Shown here: one piece after another, positions 1 through 7,025 of the stretch
Numbering within the stretch: position 1 is the stretch's first letter
Layout: each line of letters opens with the position of its first letter
Origin: DASZCR01 sp035942915
Lineage (GTDB): Bacteria > Acidobacteriota > Blastocatellia > Pyrinomonadales > Pyrinomonadaceae
DNA length: 12,825 nt
Assembly: GCA_035942915.1 (NCBI GenBank)
Contig: DASZCR010000325.1
Location: forward strand, 1 to 12,825
Reading direction: 5' to 3'
The notes under the pieces: model-generated
Database searches by the model: none
What the model was told of the DNA's origin: nothing
What the model saw: only the letters and a program-made list of their open reading frames with translations
Program-made: the position numbers and the translations under genes

Positions 1-113
1 TCGAAGCGGTGAAAGAGGCGCACGTCGAAACCGACGGCCAGATAAGCGTCGTCGAGCAAGAACAAACCGGAAGAAACAAAAGCGAATCAATAGCAGGGCG
101 CGAGAAAGGTTAA
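1..113 (+). CDS. C-terminal end of a probable DUF421 (YetF-like) membrane protein, partial
   Basis: An open frame entering from the left edge (first full codon at 3) runs 36 codons to TAA at 111-113. The visible residues include VKEAHVETDGQISVV, followed by a polar tail rich in E, Q, K and S. An ETxGxxSV segment close to the C-terminus is typical of the cytoplasmic C-terminal domain of DUF421/YetF proteins, where a predicted strand carries 'ETNG-LSV'-like residues. The transmembrane part would lie outside the window. It is convergent with the XRE gene, whose stop is 15 bases away, and the gap is AT-rich. The codon use and clean stop suggest a real gene end, but 36 residues are too few for a firm family call. 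Confidence 0.5.
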   Translation, partial: EAVKEAHVETDGQISVVEQEQTGRNKSESIAGREKG

Positions 114-128
114 TTCCATTAATTATCT

Positions 129-410
129 CTAACGCTTGTGCTTTGCCCTGCCCGGCAGTTTGGCGGGCAAGTCGAGGTCGTCGTTAGCCAACACGTCGAG
201 ACAAACGCCCGCCGCTTCGGCGTATTTCAAGAGGATAGGCAAAGGCGGCTCGCGCTCGCCCGACTCGTAGCCGGAGATGTTGCTCTGGTAAAGCATATCT
301 TCGAGTCCGAGCCGCCTGATTAGCTCGTTCTGCGAAAGTCCCAATGTCTCGCGAATTTGCCGCAACTTCTCGGCAAGGCGCGCAGACCTTAAACGGGCAG
401 CCCTCCCCAT
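129..410 (-). CDS. XRE-family helix-turn-helix transcriptional regulator
   Basis: A 93-residue protein made almost wholly of one Cro/C1-type helix-turn-helix domain. Residues about 13-68 show the expected order: LRQIRETLGLSQNELIRRLG (helices 1-2), a segment with SNISGYESGEREPP (recognition helix and the conserved YExGxREP turn), then LPILLKYAEAAGVCLDVLA (final helices). The tail is short, basic and without an effector domain, so it probably acts as a small DNA-binding repressor or activator. ATG at 410 is chosen because an AGGAG lies ten bases upstream on the minus strand (421-425). An ATG at 420 is in another frame and abuts the AGGAG. Target genes cannot be inferred: its downstream neighbour is convergent and its upstream side is a long non-coding stretch. 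Confidence 0.85.
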   Translation of the reverse strand: MGRAARLRSARLAEKLRQIRETLGLSQNELIRRLGLEDMLYQSNISGYESGEREPPLPILLKYAEAAGVCLDVLANDDLDLPAKLPGRAKHKR

Positions 411-634
411 TAGAAGCCATCTCCTAATGAAAGAGTCTTGCTGCCAATCCTATTCTGGGTTGCACTGCTGGTGCGTCGCTGATTCGCCGTGAGAATGAAC
501 CTTTCATCTCGAACGGCGATGCTCATCACTCCTTTGAGGTTGAGGTTGAGCTACGCATTAGCCGTTGCAGAGTTTTCAAAGACTGGAACGACGCAAAAGA
601 TACCACAGACGATGTTTCTCATCATCTGTCTCAG
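411..634. other. Non-coding stretch upstream of the regulator, no gene seen
   Basis: No convincing gene is present. The one plus-strand frame here (489-731) runs through a GC-rich hairpin into the heptad repeat, has no ribosome-binding site and encodes low-complexity sequence. The stretch must hold the promoter of the minus-strand XRE regulator, but I cannot point to a clear -35/-10 pair. Confidence 0.5.
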
Positions 635-711
635 CGGGAGCGGGGCGGCACACGCTCCCGTTGCGCGCACGCCTGAGGCCGCGTGCGTGTGGGTGGCATG
701 CGCGCGGCCTC
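635..711. repeat. Two adjacent GC-rich hairpins (palindromic intergenic unit)
   Basis: Hairpin A pairs CGGGAGCG (635-642) with CGCTCCCG (653-660) around a 10-base loop. Hairpin B pairs 675-689 with 697-711, a 15-bp stem with two G-T wobbles and a 7-base loop TGGGTGG; its outer nine pairs GAGGCCGCG/CGCGGCCTC are perfect. An alternative stem pairs CGCACGC (666-672) with GCGTGCG (681-687) and would exclude hairpin B. There is no T-tract after either hairpin, so a simple intrinsic terminator is unlikely. It could be a dispersed palindromic repeat of the genome or a leader structure for the gene at 885. Confidence 0.5.
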
Positions 712-728
712 TGTTTGACAGGGAGAAG

Positions 729-866
729 TGATGGGTGATAGTTGATGGGTGATGGGATAAGAGTGATAAGTGATAAGTGATAGGTGATAAGAGAAAACCT
801 GTTTTTGTCCTATCACCTATCACCCATCACCTATCACTTCTTTCTTATCACCTATCACCCATTACT
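729..866. repeat. Palindromic heptamer-repeat element, copy 1
   Basis: Nine consecutive heptads (729-791; TGATGGG, TGATAGT, TGATGGG, TGATGGG, ATAAGAG, TGATAAG, TGATAAG, TGATAGG, TGATAAG) are followed by a 19-base spacer (792-810, AGAAAACCTGTTTTTGTCC). Eight heptads in the complementary sense follow (811-866; TATCACC, TATCACC, CATCACC, TATCACT, TCTTTCT, TATCACC, TATCACC, CATTACT). The 7-base phase is never broken, even across the divergent units ATAAGAG and TCTTTCT. The two arms can pair along most of their length as a long imperfect hairpin with the axis at about 800; most mispairs are A opposite C. This is the longest and most diverged of the three copies. It ends 18 bases before the DUF423 start. 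Confidence 0.9.
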
Positions 867-884
867 TTCTGAGAGGTTGTGCGG

Positions 885-1253
885 ATGGACAGAGTCTTCT
901 TCGTCGTCGGGGCGGTCTCGGCGTTGGTCGGAGTGGCGGCGGGCGCTTTCGGCGCGCATGGTCTGAAGAGTCGTCTGGATGCGCAGATGCTCGCCACGTT
1001 CGAGGTCGGCGCGCGGTATCAGATGTATCACGCCTTCGCACTGTTGGCGACGGCGTGGGCGCAAGCGCGCTGGCCGGGAACGCTGCCGACGACTGGCGGC
1101 TGGCTCTTCATCGTCGGGACGCTCCTGTTCTCCGGCAGCCTCTACCTGCTGACGCTGACGGGCACACGCTGGCTCGGAGCCATCACCCCGCTCGGCGGCT
1201 TGGCCTTTCTCGGCGGCTGGCTCTGTCTGGCGCTCGCCGCCTGGAAGTCTTAA
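885..1253 (+). CDS. DUF423 family small membrane protein
   Basis: A 122-residue integral membrane protein with four hydrophobic segments, the size and layout of the DUF423 family (E. coli YgdD is 131 residues). Family-typical motifs appear in order: AGAFGAHGLK after the first membrane segment, YHAFALL, LFSGSLYLLTLTG, and ITPLGGLAFLGGW near the end. The family's function is not established. ATG at 885 is preferred because GAGAGG (871-876) lies eight bases upstream; a GTG at 879, two codons earlier in frame, is the alternative. The gene follows heptad-repeat copy 1 directly, so its leader must include or abut that element. It ends in a perfect 18-bp hairpin shared with the convergent EF-G paralogue. 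Confidence 0.9.
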   Translation: MDRVFFVVGAVSALVGVAAGAFGAHGLKSRLDAQMLATFEVGARYQMYHAFALLATAWAQARWPGTLPTTGGWLFIVGTLLFSGSLYLLTLTGTRWLGAITPLGGLAFLGGWLCLALAAWKS

Positions 1254-1271
1254 ACGAGTCCGGCAGATAAA

Positions 1272-1316
1272 AACTCGGAAGGCGGAGAGACTTCAAAGCT
1301 CTCCGCCTTCCGAGTT
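1272..1316. terminator. Bidirectional hairpin between convergent genes
   Basis: Positions 1272-1289 and 1299-1316 are perfect complements (18 bp, core AAGGCGGAGAG/CTCTCCGCCTT) around a 9-base loop. It lies 18 bases after the DUF423 stop and 17 bases beyond the stop of the minus-strand EF-G paralogue. The T-run is weak: TTTATC on the minus side and none on the plus side. Confidence 0.75.
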
Positions 1317-1333
1317 CTGGTCTGTAGATTTGT

Positions 1334-3436
1334 TTAGTCTTCTTCCTCTGCGCGGATGCGGCCTTCGGCACGTGCTTGCTCGACGACCTTGTGAGCAATC
1401 TGTCCGGGAACCGGGTCGTAGTGCGAGAACTCCATGTGATAGGAGCCGCGCGCGGCCGTGATGGAGTTGAGCTTCGACTGATAGTCGAGCATCTCTGCCA
1501 TCGGGACTTGCGCCTTGATGACCTGATTCTTGCCGCGCATCTCCATACCCTGCACGCGCCCGCGACGAGAGTTGAGGTCGCCCATGATGTCGCCGCTCGC
1601 TTCGACGGGCGCGACCACCTCGACGTTCATGATTGGTTCGAGCAACGTCGGCTTAATCTTGTCGATGGCGTTGCGAAACGCCTTGCGACCGGCCGCGCGG
1701 AAACTGTGTTCGTCCGAATCGACGTTGTGATAAGAGCCGTCGATGAGCGTGACCTTGAAATCGACGAGCGGATAACCGGCAATCGCGCCGCCCTGCGCCG
1801 CCTCGACGATGCCTTTCTCGATGGCCGGACGGAACTGCTGCGGGACAGCGCCGCCGAAAATCTTATCGACGAACTCGAAGCCGCCGCCCCGTTCGAGAGG
1901 CTCGAAGATAACTTTGCAGTCGCCGAACTGCCCGCGCCCGCCGGTCTGCTTCTTGTGACGACCCTGCACCTCTGCGCGCGCCGTAATCGTCTCCTTGTAA
2001 GGCACTTTCGGCGGATGCAGGGCGACTTCGACGTGATAGCGGTCGCGTAGTTTCTGCACCACCGTCTCGACGTGTAGCTGTCCCGAACCCGACAGGATGA
2101 ACTCCTTCGTCTGCGCGTCGCGCGTGAAGTGCAAGGCCGGGTCTTCTTCGAGAATCTTGTGCAGCGCGACCGAAATCTTCTCCTCGTCCTGCCGCGACTT
2201 CGGCTCGATAGCGAAGGCGATGGCCGCCTCCGGGTATTCGATGGGGTCGTAGACGATGGGCATCGCCTTGTCGCAGAGCGTGTCGCCGGTCTGCGTCTCC
2301 TTGAGTTTGACGCAAGCGATGATGTCTCCGGCGCTGGCCTCCTCAATCTTGTCGAGTTGTTTGCCCTGCATCGAATGGAGCGCGCCGAGTCGCTCGGAGA
2401 CGCCGCGCGTCGTGTTCTGCACGGTGGCGTCGGATTTGACGTGGCCGCTAATCACTTTCATGACGTTGATGCGACCGGCGAAGGGGTCTGCGATGGTGCG
2501 GAAGACGTAGGCCGAGAAGGGCGCGTGTTCGTCGTACTGGCGCGTGATTGGTTCGGCGTCTGAGTCTGTGCTGGCCTTGCCGTGCTCGGCCTCGTGGTGG
2601 TCTGGCGCGGGCGCGTAGTCGAGTATCGCGTCGAGGAGGTTCTGCAAGCCGACGAGCGTGGCCGAAGAGACTGCGAAGACGGGGCAGAGGCGGCTCGCGG
2701 CGATGGCCTTGCCGATGTTCGGCACGATGTCGGACTCTTCGAGCGTGCCCTGTTCGAAATATTTCTCCATCAACGCGTCGTCCGATTCGGCGATGACTTC
2801 GACGAGCCGCTCGCGTTCCTTATCGACGAGTTCGCGTCCCGTCGTCGGAATCTCAATCTCTCTGGCCTTGCCGTTGGCGTCGTACTCGTAAGCCTTCATA
2901 TGGACGATATCGACGACGCCGCGAAAGTTGGCCTCTTTGCCGATGGGCAGCGTGAAGGGGACGATGGCGCGGCTGAAGGCCGAGCGGGCGCTGTCGAGCG
3001 CCGCGCCGAAGTCGGAGCGTTCCTTGTCCAGCTTGTTGACGACCATCATGCGCGGCACGATGAACTCGTTGGCGTAAGCCCATGTCTTTTCCGTCTGCAC
3101 CTCGACGCCGTTGACGCCGTCAACGACGACCAGAGCACAGTCGGCGACGCGCAGAGCGGGGCGCGCGTGTGCGACGAAGGCTGCGTAACCGGGCGTATCG
3201 ATGAAGTTGATTTTGTGTTCGCGCCATTCGAGGTGCGCCAGCGCCGTGTTGAGCGTAATCTTGCGCGCGATGGAGTCCTCTTCGTAATCGGTGACGGTCG
3301 TGCCTTCATCGACCTTGCCCCAACGTGGGGTCGCGCCCGCGACGTAGAGCAGGGAACTGATAAGCTGCGTCTTGCCCGCATCGCCGTGCCCGATGGCGGC
3401 GAGGTTACGTATCATGCTGGTCGGATAAGCTTTCAT
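1334..3436 (-). CDS. Elongation factor G paralogue (EF-G II / FusA-like translational GTPase)
   Basis: A 700-residue, full-length EF-G-like protein. The GTPase domain shows G1 GHGDAGKT (16-23), a switch I of TTVTDYEEDSIARKITL (about 46-62), switch II DTPGYAAF (80-87), and NKLD (134-137). Domain II follows (APFSAYVFRTIADPFAGRIN), then domain IV with TGGRGQFGD (about 497-505) and domain V with MGDLNSRRGRVQGMEMRG (about 617-634). Canonical EF-G carries AHIDAGKT, a DWMEQEQERGITI switch I and DTPGHVDF. The changed switch I and the DTPGY in place of DTPGH place this in the paralogous EF-G group found beside ordinary fusA in many bacteria. There are no ribosomal-protein neighbours, which also argues against the housekeeping copy. 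Its role (ribosome binding under special conditions, recycling, or something else) cannot be read from sequence. The nearest AGGA is about 20 bases before ATG 3436, so initiation looks weak or uses another signal. Confidence 0.93.
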   Translation of the reverse strand: MKAYPTSMIRNLAAIGHGDAGKTQLISSLLYVAGATPRWGKVDEGTTVTDYEEDSIARKITLNTALAHLEWREHKINFIDTPGYAAFVAHARPALRVADCALVVVDGVNGVEVQTEKTWAYANEFIVPRMMVVNKLDKERSDFGAALDSARSAFSRAIVPFTLPIGKEANFRGVVDIVHMKAYEYDANGKAREIEIPTTGRELVDKERERLVEVIAESDDALMEKYFEQGTLEESDIVPNIGKAIAASRLCPVFAVSSATLVGLQNLLDAILDYAPAPDHHEAEHGKASTDSDAEPITRQYDEHAPFSAYVFRTIADPFAGRINVMKVISGHVKSDATVQNTTRGVSERLGALHSMQGKQLDKIEEASAGDIIACVKLKETQTGDTLCDKAMPIVYDPIEYPEAAIAFAIEPKSRQDEEKISVALHKILEEDPALHFTRDAQTKEFILSGSGQLHVETVVQKLRDRYHVEVALHPPKVPYKETITARAEVQGRHKKQTGGRGQFGDCKVIFEPLERGGGFEFVDKIFGGAVPQQFRPAIEKGIVEAAQGGAIAGYPLVDFKVTLIDGSYHNVDSDEHSFRAAGRKAFRNAIDKIKPTLLEPIMNVEVVAPVEASGDIMGDLNSRRGRVQGMEMRGKNQVIKAQVPMAEMLDYQSKLNSITAARGSYHMEFSHYDPVPGQIAHKVVEQARAEGRIRAEEED

Positions 3437-3714
3437 GGCTTGAGTGCGAAGCTTCCTTTCGATGAGTTTAGGCGGGCGCGCGGACGTGGGTTGGAAACTC
3501 TACCGCGTCGCCGCTCTTCTTTTTTATAGCTCGGAGTGCGGAGTAGAACCTCAGGTTGAGAGGGTAATTTATCCGAGCGTGCGGCGTAAAAGCAAGGCGC
3601 TCGACGGGGCGCGGCACTGTAGTTGCCAAACCCTGTTGTGAGACGACACAGACTTCACCCGTAAGTCGCAGTTATCTCTCCCTTTATAGATTTATTAGCT
3701 TCAGGAGGCAGGAG
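3437..3714. other. Divergent intergenic region between the EF-G paralogue and the exported protein
   Basis: No gene is seen in these 278 bases. The minus strand has a TATAAA (3528-3523) that could serve as a -10 for the EF-G paralogue, about 90 bases before its start, without a clear -35. The plus strand has TATAGA at 3685-3690 and a perfect AGGAGG at 3703-3708 for the following gene. Confidence 0.4.
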
Positions 3715-4080
3715 ATGAGACGCGAAATCAGTACACTCGGCCGCACGATTTGCGCACTTGCAGTATGCGCTTTAGTGCTCATCGGCACAGGCTCGACGGC
3801 GTTTGCGCAAGGTCGTGGACGCGGACACGACAACGGCCGCCATCTCGGTTGGGAGCGGCGCGACGAACGCCGCGACTTCAAGAGACTCAGACGCACGGAG
3901 CGCCGCGCGCTGAGGAGGCATCAGTGGGAGGAGCGCCGCTCGCTCCGCTTGCGTGGGCTTGACCGACGCGACCTGAGCCACCATCAGAGAGAAGAGAGGC
4001 GTGCCCTCAGGCTGCGCCACCGCGAACTGCGCGACGACTTCCGGCACATCAATCGCGGCCGAGGTCGTGGCCGCCACTAA
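3715..4080 (+). CDS. Exported arginine-rich repeat protein, function unknown
   Basis: A 121-residue precursor. Residues 1-31 form a clear signal peptide: basic start MRREIS, hydrophobic core ICALAVCALVLIG, cleavage after AFA before QG. The mature part is about one third arginine, with many E, D and H and few hydrophobic residues besides leucine. It contains a 21-residue repeat: HQWEERRSLRLRGLDRRDLS starts at 69 and HQREERRALRLRHRELRDDF at 90, and a looser copy precedes them at about 47-68. GRGRGH (34-39) and RGRGRGRH (114-121) book-end the mature chain. It should form charged helices outside the cytoplasm and could bind polyanions, but I do not recognise a family. AGGAGG (3703-3708) sits six bases before ATG 3715. 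The gene is monocistronic, closed by a strong terminator. Confidence 0.85.
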   Translation: MRREISTLGRTICALAVCALVLIGTGSTAFAQGRGRGHDNGRHLGWERRDERRDFKRLRRTERRALRRHQWEERRSLRLRGLDRRDLSHHQREERRALRLRHRELRDDFRHINRGRGRGRH

Positions 4081-4111
4081 GACGAAGTTTTAGCCAGAAC
4101 GCCAAGAACAG

Positions 4112-4162
4112 AGCGAGAGCGCGAGGACGACGGCTGTCATCCTCGCACTCTCGCTTTTTTTT
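4112..4162 (+). terminator. Strong intrinsic terminator
   Basis: The stem pairs 4112-4127 with 4140-4155 (16 bp, one mismatch at 4120/4147) around a 12-base loop and runs straight into eight T residues (4155-4162). This is a textbook rho-independent terminator for the arginine-rich exported protein gene. Confidence 0.93.
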
Positions 4163-4255
4163 ACGCCTGAGCGGCCGCGTTAAATTTACGTTACAAGTCT
4201 GGCGCGGCGAACGCTGCGCGCACACAACTCGACAACCCGCGACCCTCTTTCTACG

Positions 4256-4261
4256 TATAAT
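4256..4261 (+). promoter_or_regulatory. Consensus -10 box (TATAAT) upstream of the SPFH gene
   Basis: TATAAT at 4256-4261 is a perfect sigma-70-type -10. No good -35 is seen at 16-18 bases; TCGACA (4229-4234) resembles one but is 21 bases away. Transcription would start near 4267-4270, leaving a leader of about 55 bases before ATG 4324. That helps rule out the in-frame ATG at 4267 as the main start. Confidence 0.55.
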
Positions 4262-4323
4262 GCACCATGAGAAAAGATAGAGAGAAGTGGAGTGAGTTTG
4301 TTAACCCCAACAAAGGAGCTTCT

Positions 4324-5160
4324 ATGTCGGGTAGTAAATACTTCATCGCGGGCACCGCGCTGCTGGTCGTACTGGCACTGGTCATCGGCGTCGCGGGCTT
4401 CGCCAACATCGACTACGCTCAAGAGGGCACGGTTAAGGTCGTGACCAAGTGGGGCGCGGTCGAGCGTATCTACACCCCTGCGGACGGTTGGTTTACGACG
4501 CTCGCACCGGGACGCAAAAGCTACGAGGTCAACATCAAGTCGTTTACCGAGAGCGCGCCCGTGCGCGTGACGAGTAAGGACAACGCCGCCTTGCAGGTTG
4601 ATATCGCCGTCACGGCCTACACCGACGCCTCGAAGGTGCTCGACTACGTGCGCAAGTACGGCTTCTCGGAGGAGGAGCGCCATCGTCGTCGCAACGAGAT
4701 TCTCAAGGGGCTGGTGCAGACCGAGGCGCGCAACGCCTTTGCAGATTACGGCGCATACGAAATCTACGCCAATCAGGAGCAGATACAGAAGCGCATCGTC
4801 GAGAGCCTGCGGCCGCTGCTCGCCAATCAGTTGTTGCTCGTCACGGAGTCCGTGCAGATTGGCAACCCGGACTTCATCGACGACCGCATCGAATCGGCCG
4901 CCTCCGGCGTCGTCGCCAACGAGAAGCAGAAGCAGGCCGAGGAGGCGCGTCTCGAAGCGGCCAAGATTGCCGCGCAGACCAAGCAGATAGAGGCGCAGAC
5001 CTACGCCAACCCGGCGCTGCTCGACATCAAAAAACTTGAACTGCAACTCGAAATCGAGCGCGCGCGAGCCGAAGGCATCAAAAGCCATCAGGGCGCACTG
5101 ACCATCATGTACGGGACGGGCGCGGGCGTGCAGGTGCAAGTCCCTGCGGGAGGCAAGTGA
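4324..5160 (+). CDS. SPFH/band-7 (prohibitin-like) membrane protein
   Basis: A 278-residue protein with one N-terminal membrane segment (about 6-26, YFIAGTALLVVLALVIGVAG) and then an SPFH/band-7 domain: IDYAQEGTVKVVTKWGAV, a TLAPGRKSYEVN segment, VRVTSKDNAALQVDIAVTAYTD, and the VQIGNPDF-type end of the domain. Next comes a charged Ala/Glu/Lys coiled-coil region (NEKQKQAEEARLEAAKIAAQ) and a short Gly/Val tail. Proteins of this family oligomerise at the membrane as scaffolds, often alongside proteases; the partner here is unknown. ATG 4324 is chosen because AAAGGAG (4312-4318) lies five bases upstream and the membrane segment then begins near residue 6. The frame is open back to ATG 4267, which would add 19 polar residues and lies at the predicted transcription start. 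It is monocistronic and convergent with msrQ. Confidence 0.9.
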   Translation: MSGSKYFIAGTALLVVLALVIGVAGFANIDYAQEGTVKVVTKWGAVERIYTPADGWFTTLAPGRKSYEVNIKSFTESAPVRVTSKDNAALQVDIAVTAYTDASKVLDYVRKYGFSEEERHRRRNEILKGLVQTEARNAFADYGAYEIYANQEQIQKRIVESLRPLLANQLLLVTESVQIGNPDFIDDRIESAASGVVANEKQKQAEEARLEAAKIAAQTKQIEAQTYANPALLDIKKLELQLEIERARAEGIKSHQGALTIMYGTGAGVQVQVPAGGK

Positions 5161-5195
5161 GCGCAGACTGATTAACGCTTGAACTCGCTTCAACT

Positions 5196-5279
5196 TTTGC
5201 GCCTCCCGCGTCTCCGGCGTGAACCTTCTTTCTTGCATGAGAAAAGAAGATTCCACGCCGCAGACGCGGGAGGCGCAAA
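5196..5279. terminator. Long inverted repeat between convergent SPFH and msrQ genes
   Basis: Positions 5196-5213 and 5262-5279 are perfect complements (18 bp, core GCGCCTCCCGCGTCT). After one mispair a second 7-bp stem continues (5215-5221 with 5254-5260), and inside it CTTCTTT (5225-5231) can pair with AAAGAAG (5243-5249). There is no T-tract after the stem on either strand, so it may block transcription or protect 3' ends without being a classic intrinsic terminator. The right arm ends six bases before the msrQ stop codon. Confidence 0.65.
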
Positions 5280-5284
5280 GCCTC

Positions 5285-5899
5285 TCAGCGGGCTTCGATG
5301 CCGAGGCTGAGGGGCTTCTTTTGGCGATAGGAGGCGAGCAGACGATAGCCGAGCAGGAGCGCGAGGATGCCGCCGTAGATGAGCGGCTTGCGCGTGTCGG
5401 CCTTGACGAGCAGGTAGAAGTGCACGACGCCGCCAATGGCCGAGACGTAGACGAGCCTGTGCAGCAACGCCCAACGCTTGCCGCCGAGCCGCTTAATCAT
5501 CGCATTGGTCGAGGTCACGGCGAGCGGAACCATCAGGAAGAAGGCCAGCATCCCGACGGCGATGAAGGGGCGACGCGTCACATCGGCGACGACGGCGGCG
5601 AAGTCAAACGCTTTGTCGAACCAGACGTAGGTCGCCAGATGCAGCAGACCGTAGAAGAAAGCGTAGAGGCCGAGCGTGCGGCGCAGGCGGACGAGCCACT
5701 GCGCGCCGGTCAACTTGCGCGCGGGCGTGACGGCGAGCGTCAGCAGCAGGAAGATGAGAGTCAGCGTCCCGGTCGTCCGCGTGACGAACTCAAGCGGGTT
5801 GGCGCCGAGCGCCCCGCGCAGCCAATCCCACACCAGCAGCGCGAGCGGCACGAGGCAGTTGACGAAGACGAGAAGCTTTGTGAACTTGATATCCTTCAT
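5285..5899 (-). CDS. msrQ: MsrQ, haem-binding membrane subunit of the MsrPQ methionine sulfoxide reductase
   Basis: A 204-residue membrane protein with about six hydrophobic segments and a ferric-reductase-like fold. It passes electrons from the quinone pool or cytoplasmic flavin to periplasmic MsrP. Family landmarks are visible: LRRTLGLYAFFYGLLHLATYVW (first haem-ligand His), a TRRPFIAVGM loop, LAVTSTNAM, and the paired region LHRLVYVSAIGGVVHFYLLVK with two further His. The order matches E. coli MsrQ closely. The frame is open up to a TTG at 5938, with an ATG at 5914 and another at 5899. I chose 5899 because it leaves six residues before the first membrane segment, as in the family, but no start has a good Shine-Dalgarno. 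It follows msrP by about 60 bases and is surely co-transcribed. Confidence 0.9.
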   Translation of the reverse strand: MKDIKFTKLLVFVNCLVPLALLVWDWLRGALGANPLEFVTRTTGTLTLIFLLLTLAVTPARKLTGAQWLVRLRRTLGLYAFFYGLLHLATYVWFDKAFDFAAVVADVTRRPFIAVGMLAFFLMVPLAVTSTNAMIKRLGGKRWALLHRLVYVSAIGGVVHFYLLVKADTRKPLIYGGILALLLGYRLLASYRQKKPLSLGIEAR

Positions 5900-5958
5900 G
5901 AGCAATGCGCTCATCGGCTCATCGAAGAGATGAATCAATGAGTCGATGAATCAATCAA

Positions 5959-6939
5959 TCAAAAGTAGTACTTCAAATCCATCCCTTCGTAGAGGTGCGC
6001 GACTTCGCCGCCGTAGCCGTTGAAGAGGAGGGTTTCGCGTCGCCCCCATTCGCCGATGCGTTGTTCTGTCGCCTGACTCCAACGCGGATGCGGGACGTTC
6101 GGGTTGACGTTCGAGTAGAAGCCGTACTCGTCGGGCGCGTAGCTGCTCCAAGTCGTCGTCGGCATCCGCTCGACGAGCGTCAGCTTGACTATCGACTTGA
6201 TGCTCTTGAAGCCGTACTTCCAGGGAACGACGAGGCGCAGCGGTGCGCCGTTCTGCGGCGGCATCGGCTCGCCGTAGAGGCCGTTGGCGAGAATGGTGAG
6301 CGGGTGCATCGCTTCGTCGAGGCGCAAGCCTTCGACGTAAGGCCAGTCGAGGTCGCTCGAAGTCTGATTCGGCATCCGCTTCGGGTCGTAGAGCGTCTGG
6401 AAGGCGACGTACTTGGCCGTGGACATCGGCTCGACCGCGTTGAGCAGAGCCGCGAGCGGGAAACCGAGCCAGGGGATGACCATCGACCAGCCTTCGACGC
6501 AGCGCAACCGATAGATGCGGTCTTCGGGCGGGCTGAGACGCAGCAACTCGTCGAGGTCGAAGACCTTCGGCTTGTTGACCAGCCCTTCGACGGCGACCGT
6601 CCAGGGGCGCGTCTGAAAGTTTTTGGCCTTACGCGCGACGGCGTACTTGTTGCGCGAGTCGAACTCGTAGAAGTTGTTGTAGTTGGTAATCTCTTTGAAG
6701 GTGTTCGCGGTCTCGCCCGTCTGTCCGAGTTGACGGGTCTCAGCGGTGCGTATCTGTTCAGTTTTGGCGACGGCCTCGGCCTGCTGCGGTTCGGGCGCGA
6801 GCAGTTGCTTGTAGAGGAAGCCGGTGGCGGCCGTCGAGGCGACGAGCGCCGCGCCGCGCATGAAGAGGCGTCGGCTCAGGTAGACGCGTTGCGGCGTAAT
6901 CTCGCTGCTCTTAATCGAATCGGGTTTCTTAATCAGCAT
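5959..6939 (-). CDS. msrP: MsrP, molybdopterin-dependent periplasmic methionine sulfoxide reductase
   Basis: A 326-residue precursor, close to the 334 of E. coli MsrP (YedY). It repairs methionine sulfoxide in exported proteins, with MsrQ as electron donor. Residues 22-40 form a twin-arginine signal (SRRLFMRGAALVAS), so it is exported folded with its cofactor. The molybdopterin ligand cysteine is C147 in YRLRCVEGWSMVIPW, matching the YedY site. Other sulfite-oxidase-fold landmarks include ITNYNNFYEF, VEGLV, GEPMPPQNGAPLRLVVPWKYGFKS (written here for its position, about 230-253) and the C-terminal LYEGMDLKYYF. The frame stays open to 7326, but that extension crosses the divergent promoter region and the Tat signal fixes the start at ATG 6939. 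It is the first gene of msrPQ. Confidence 0.95.
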   Translation of the reverse strand: MLIKKPDSIKSSEITPQRVYLSRRLFMRGAALVASTAATGFLYKQLLAPEPQQAEAVAKTEQIRTAETRQLGQTGETANTFKEITNYNNFYEFDSRNKYAVARKAKNFQTRPWTVAVEGLVNKPKVFDLDELLRLSPPEDRIYRLRCVEGWSMVIPWLGFPLAALLNAVEPMSTAKYVAFQTLYDPKRMPNQTSSDLDWPYVEGLRLDEAMHPLTILANGLYGEPMPPQNGAPLRLVVPWKYGFKSIKSIVKLTLVERMPTTTWSSYAPDEYGFYSNVNPNVPHPRWSQATEQRIGEWGRRETLLFNGYGGEVAHLYEGMDLKYYF

Positions 6940-7025
6940 CACATCTTGCGCGGCCGGACGATTCTCAGCGCACCTCCGTTCGCGCGAAATTACGCGCGCG
7001 GCGCACCAAACGGTTTTCCGAAGGG

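Noticed and set aside
489..731. 80-codon plus-strand open frame in the 411-884 gap
   Set aside because: No ribosome-binding site, covers two palindromic hairpins and ends at the repeat element; low-complexity product.
2582..3529. Plus-strand open frame of 315 codons opposite the EF-G paralogue
   Set aside because: A shadow caused by GC-rich third positions; the minus-strand product matches EF-G over its full length.
4267..4323. Upstream in-frame ATG start for the SPFH protein
   Set aside because: It lies only five bases after the TATAAT box, has no ribosome-binding site and would place a polar stretch before the membrane anchor; ATG 4324 has AAAGGAG.
4186..5436. Minus-strand open frame of 416 codons across the SPFH gene
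   Set aside because: It mirrors the SPFH coding region and runs on through the inverted repeat; it has no family motifs, while the plus-strand frame has a membrane segment, an SPFH domain and a good ribosome-binding site.
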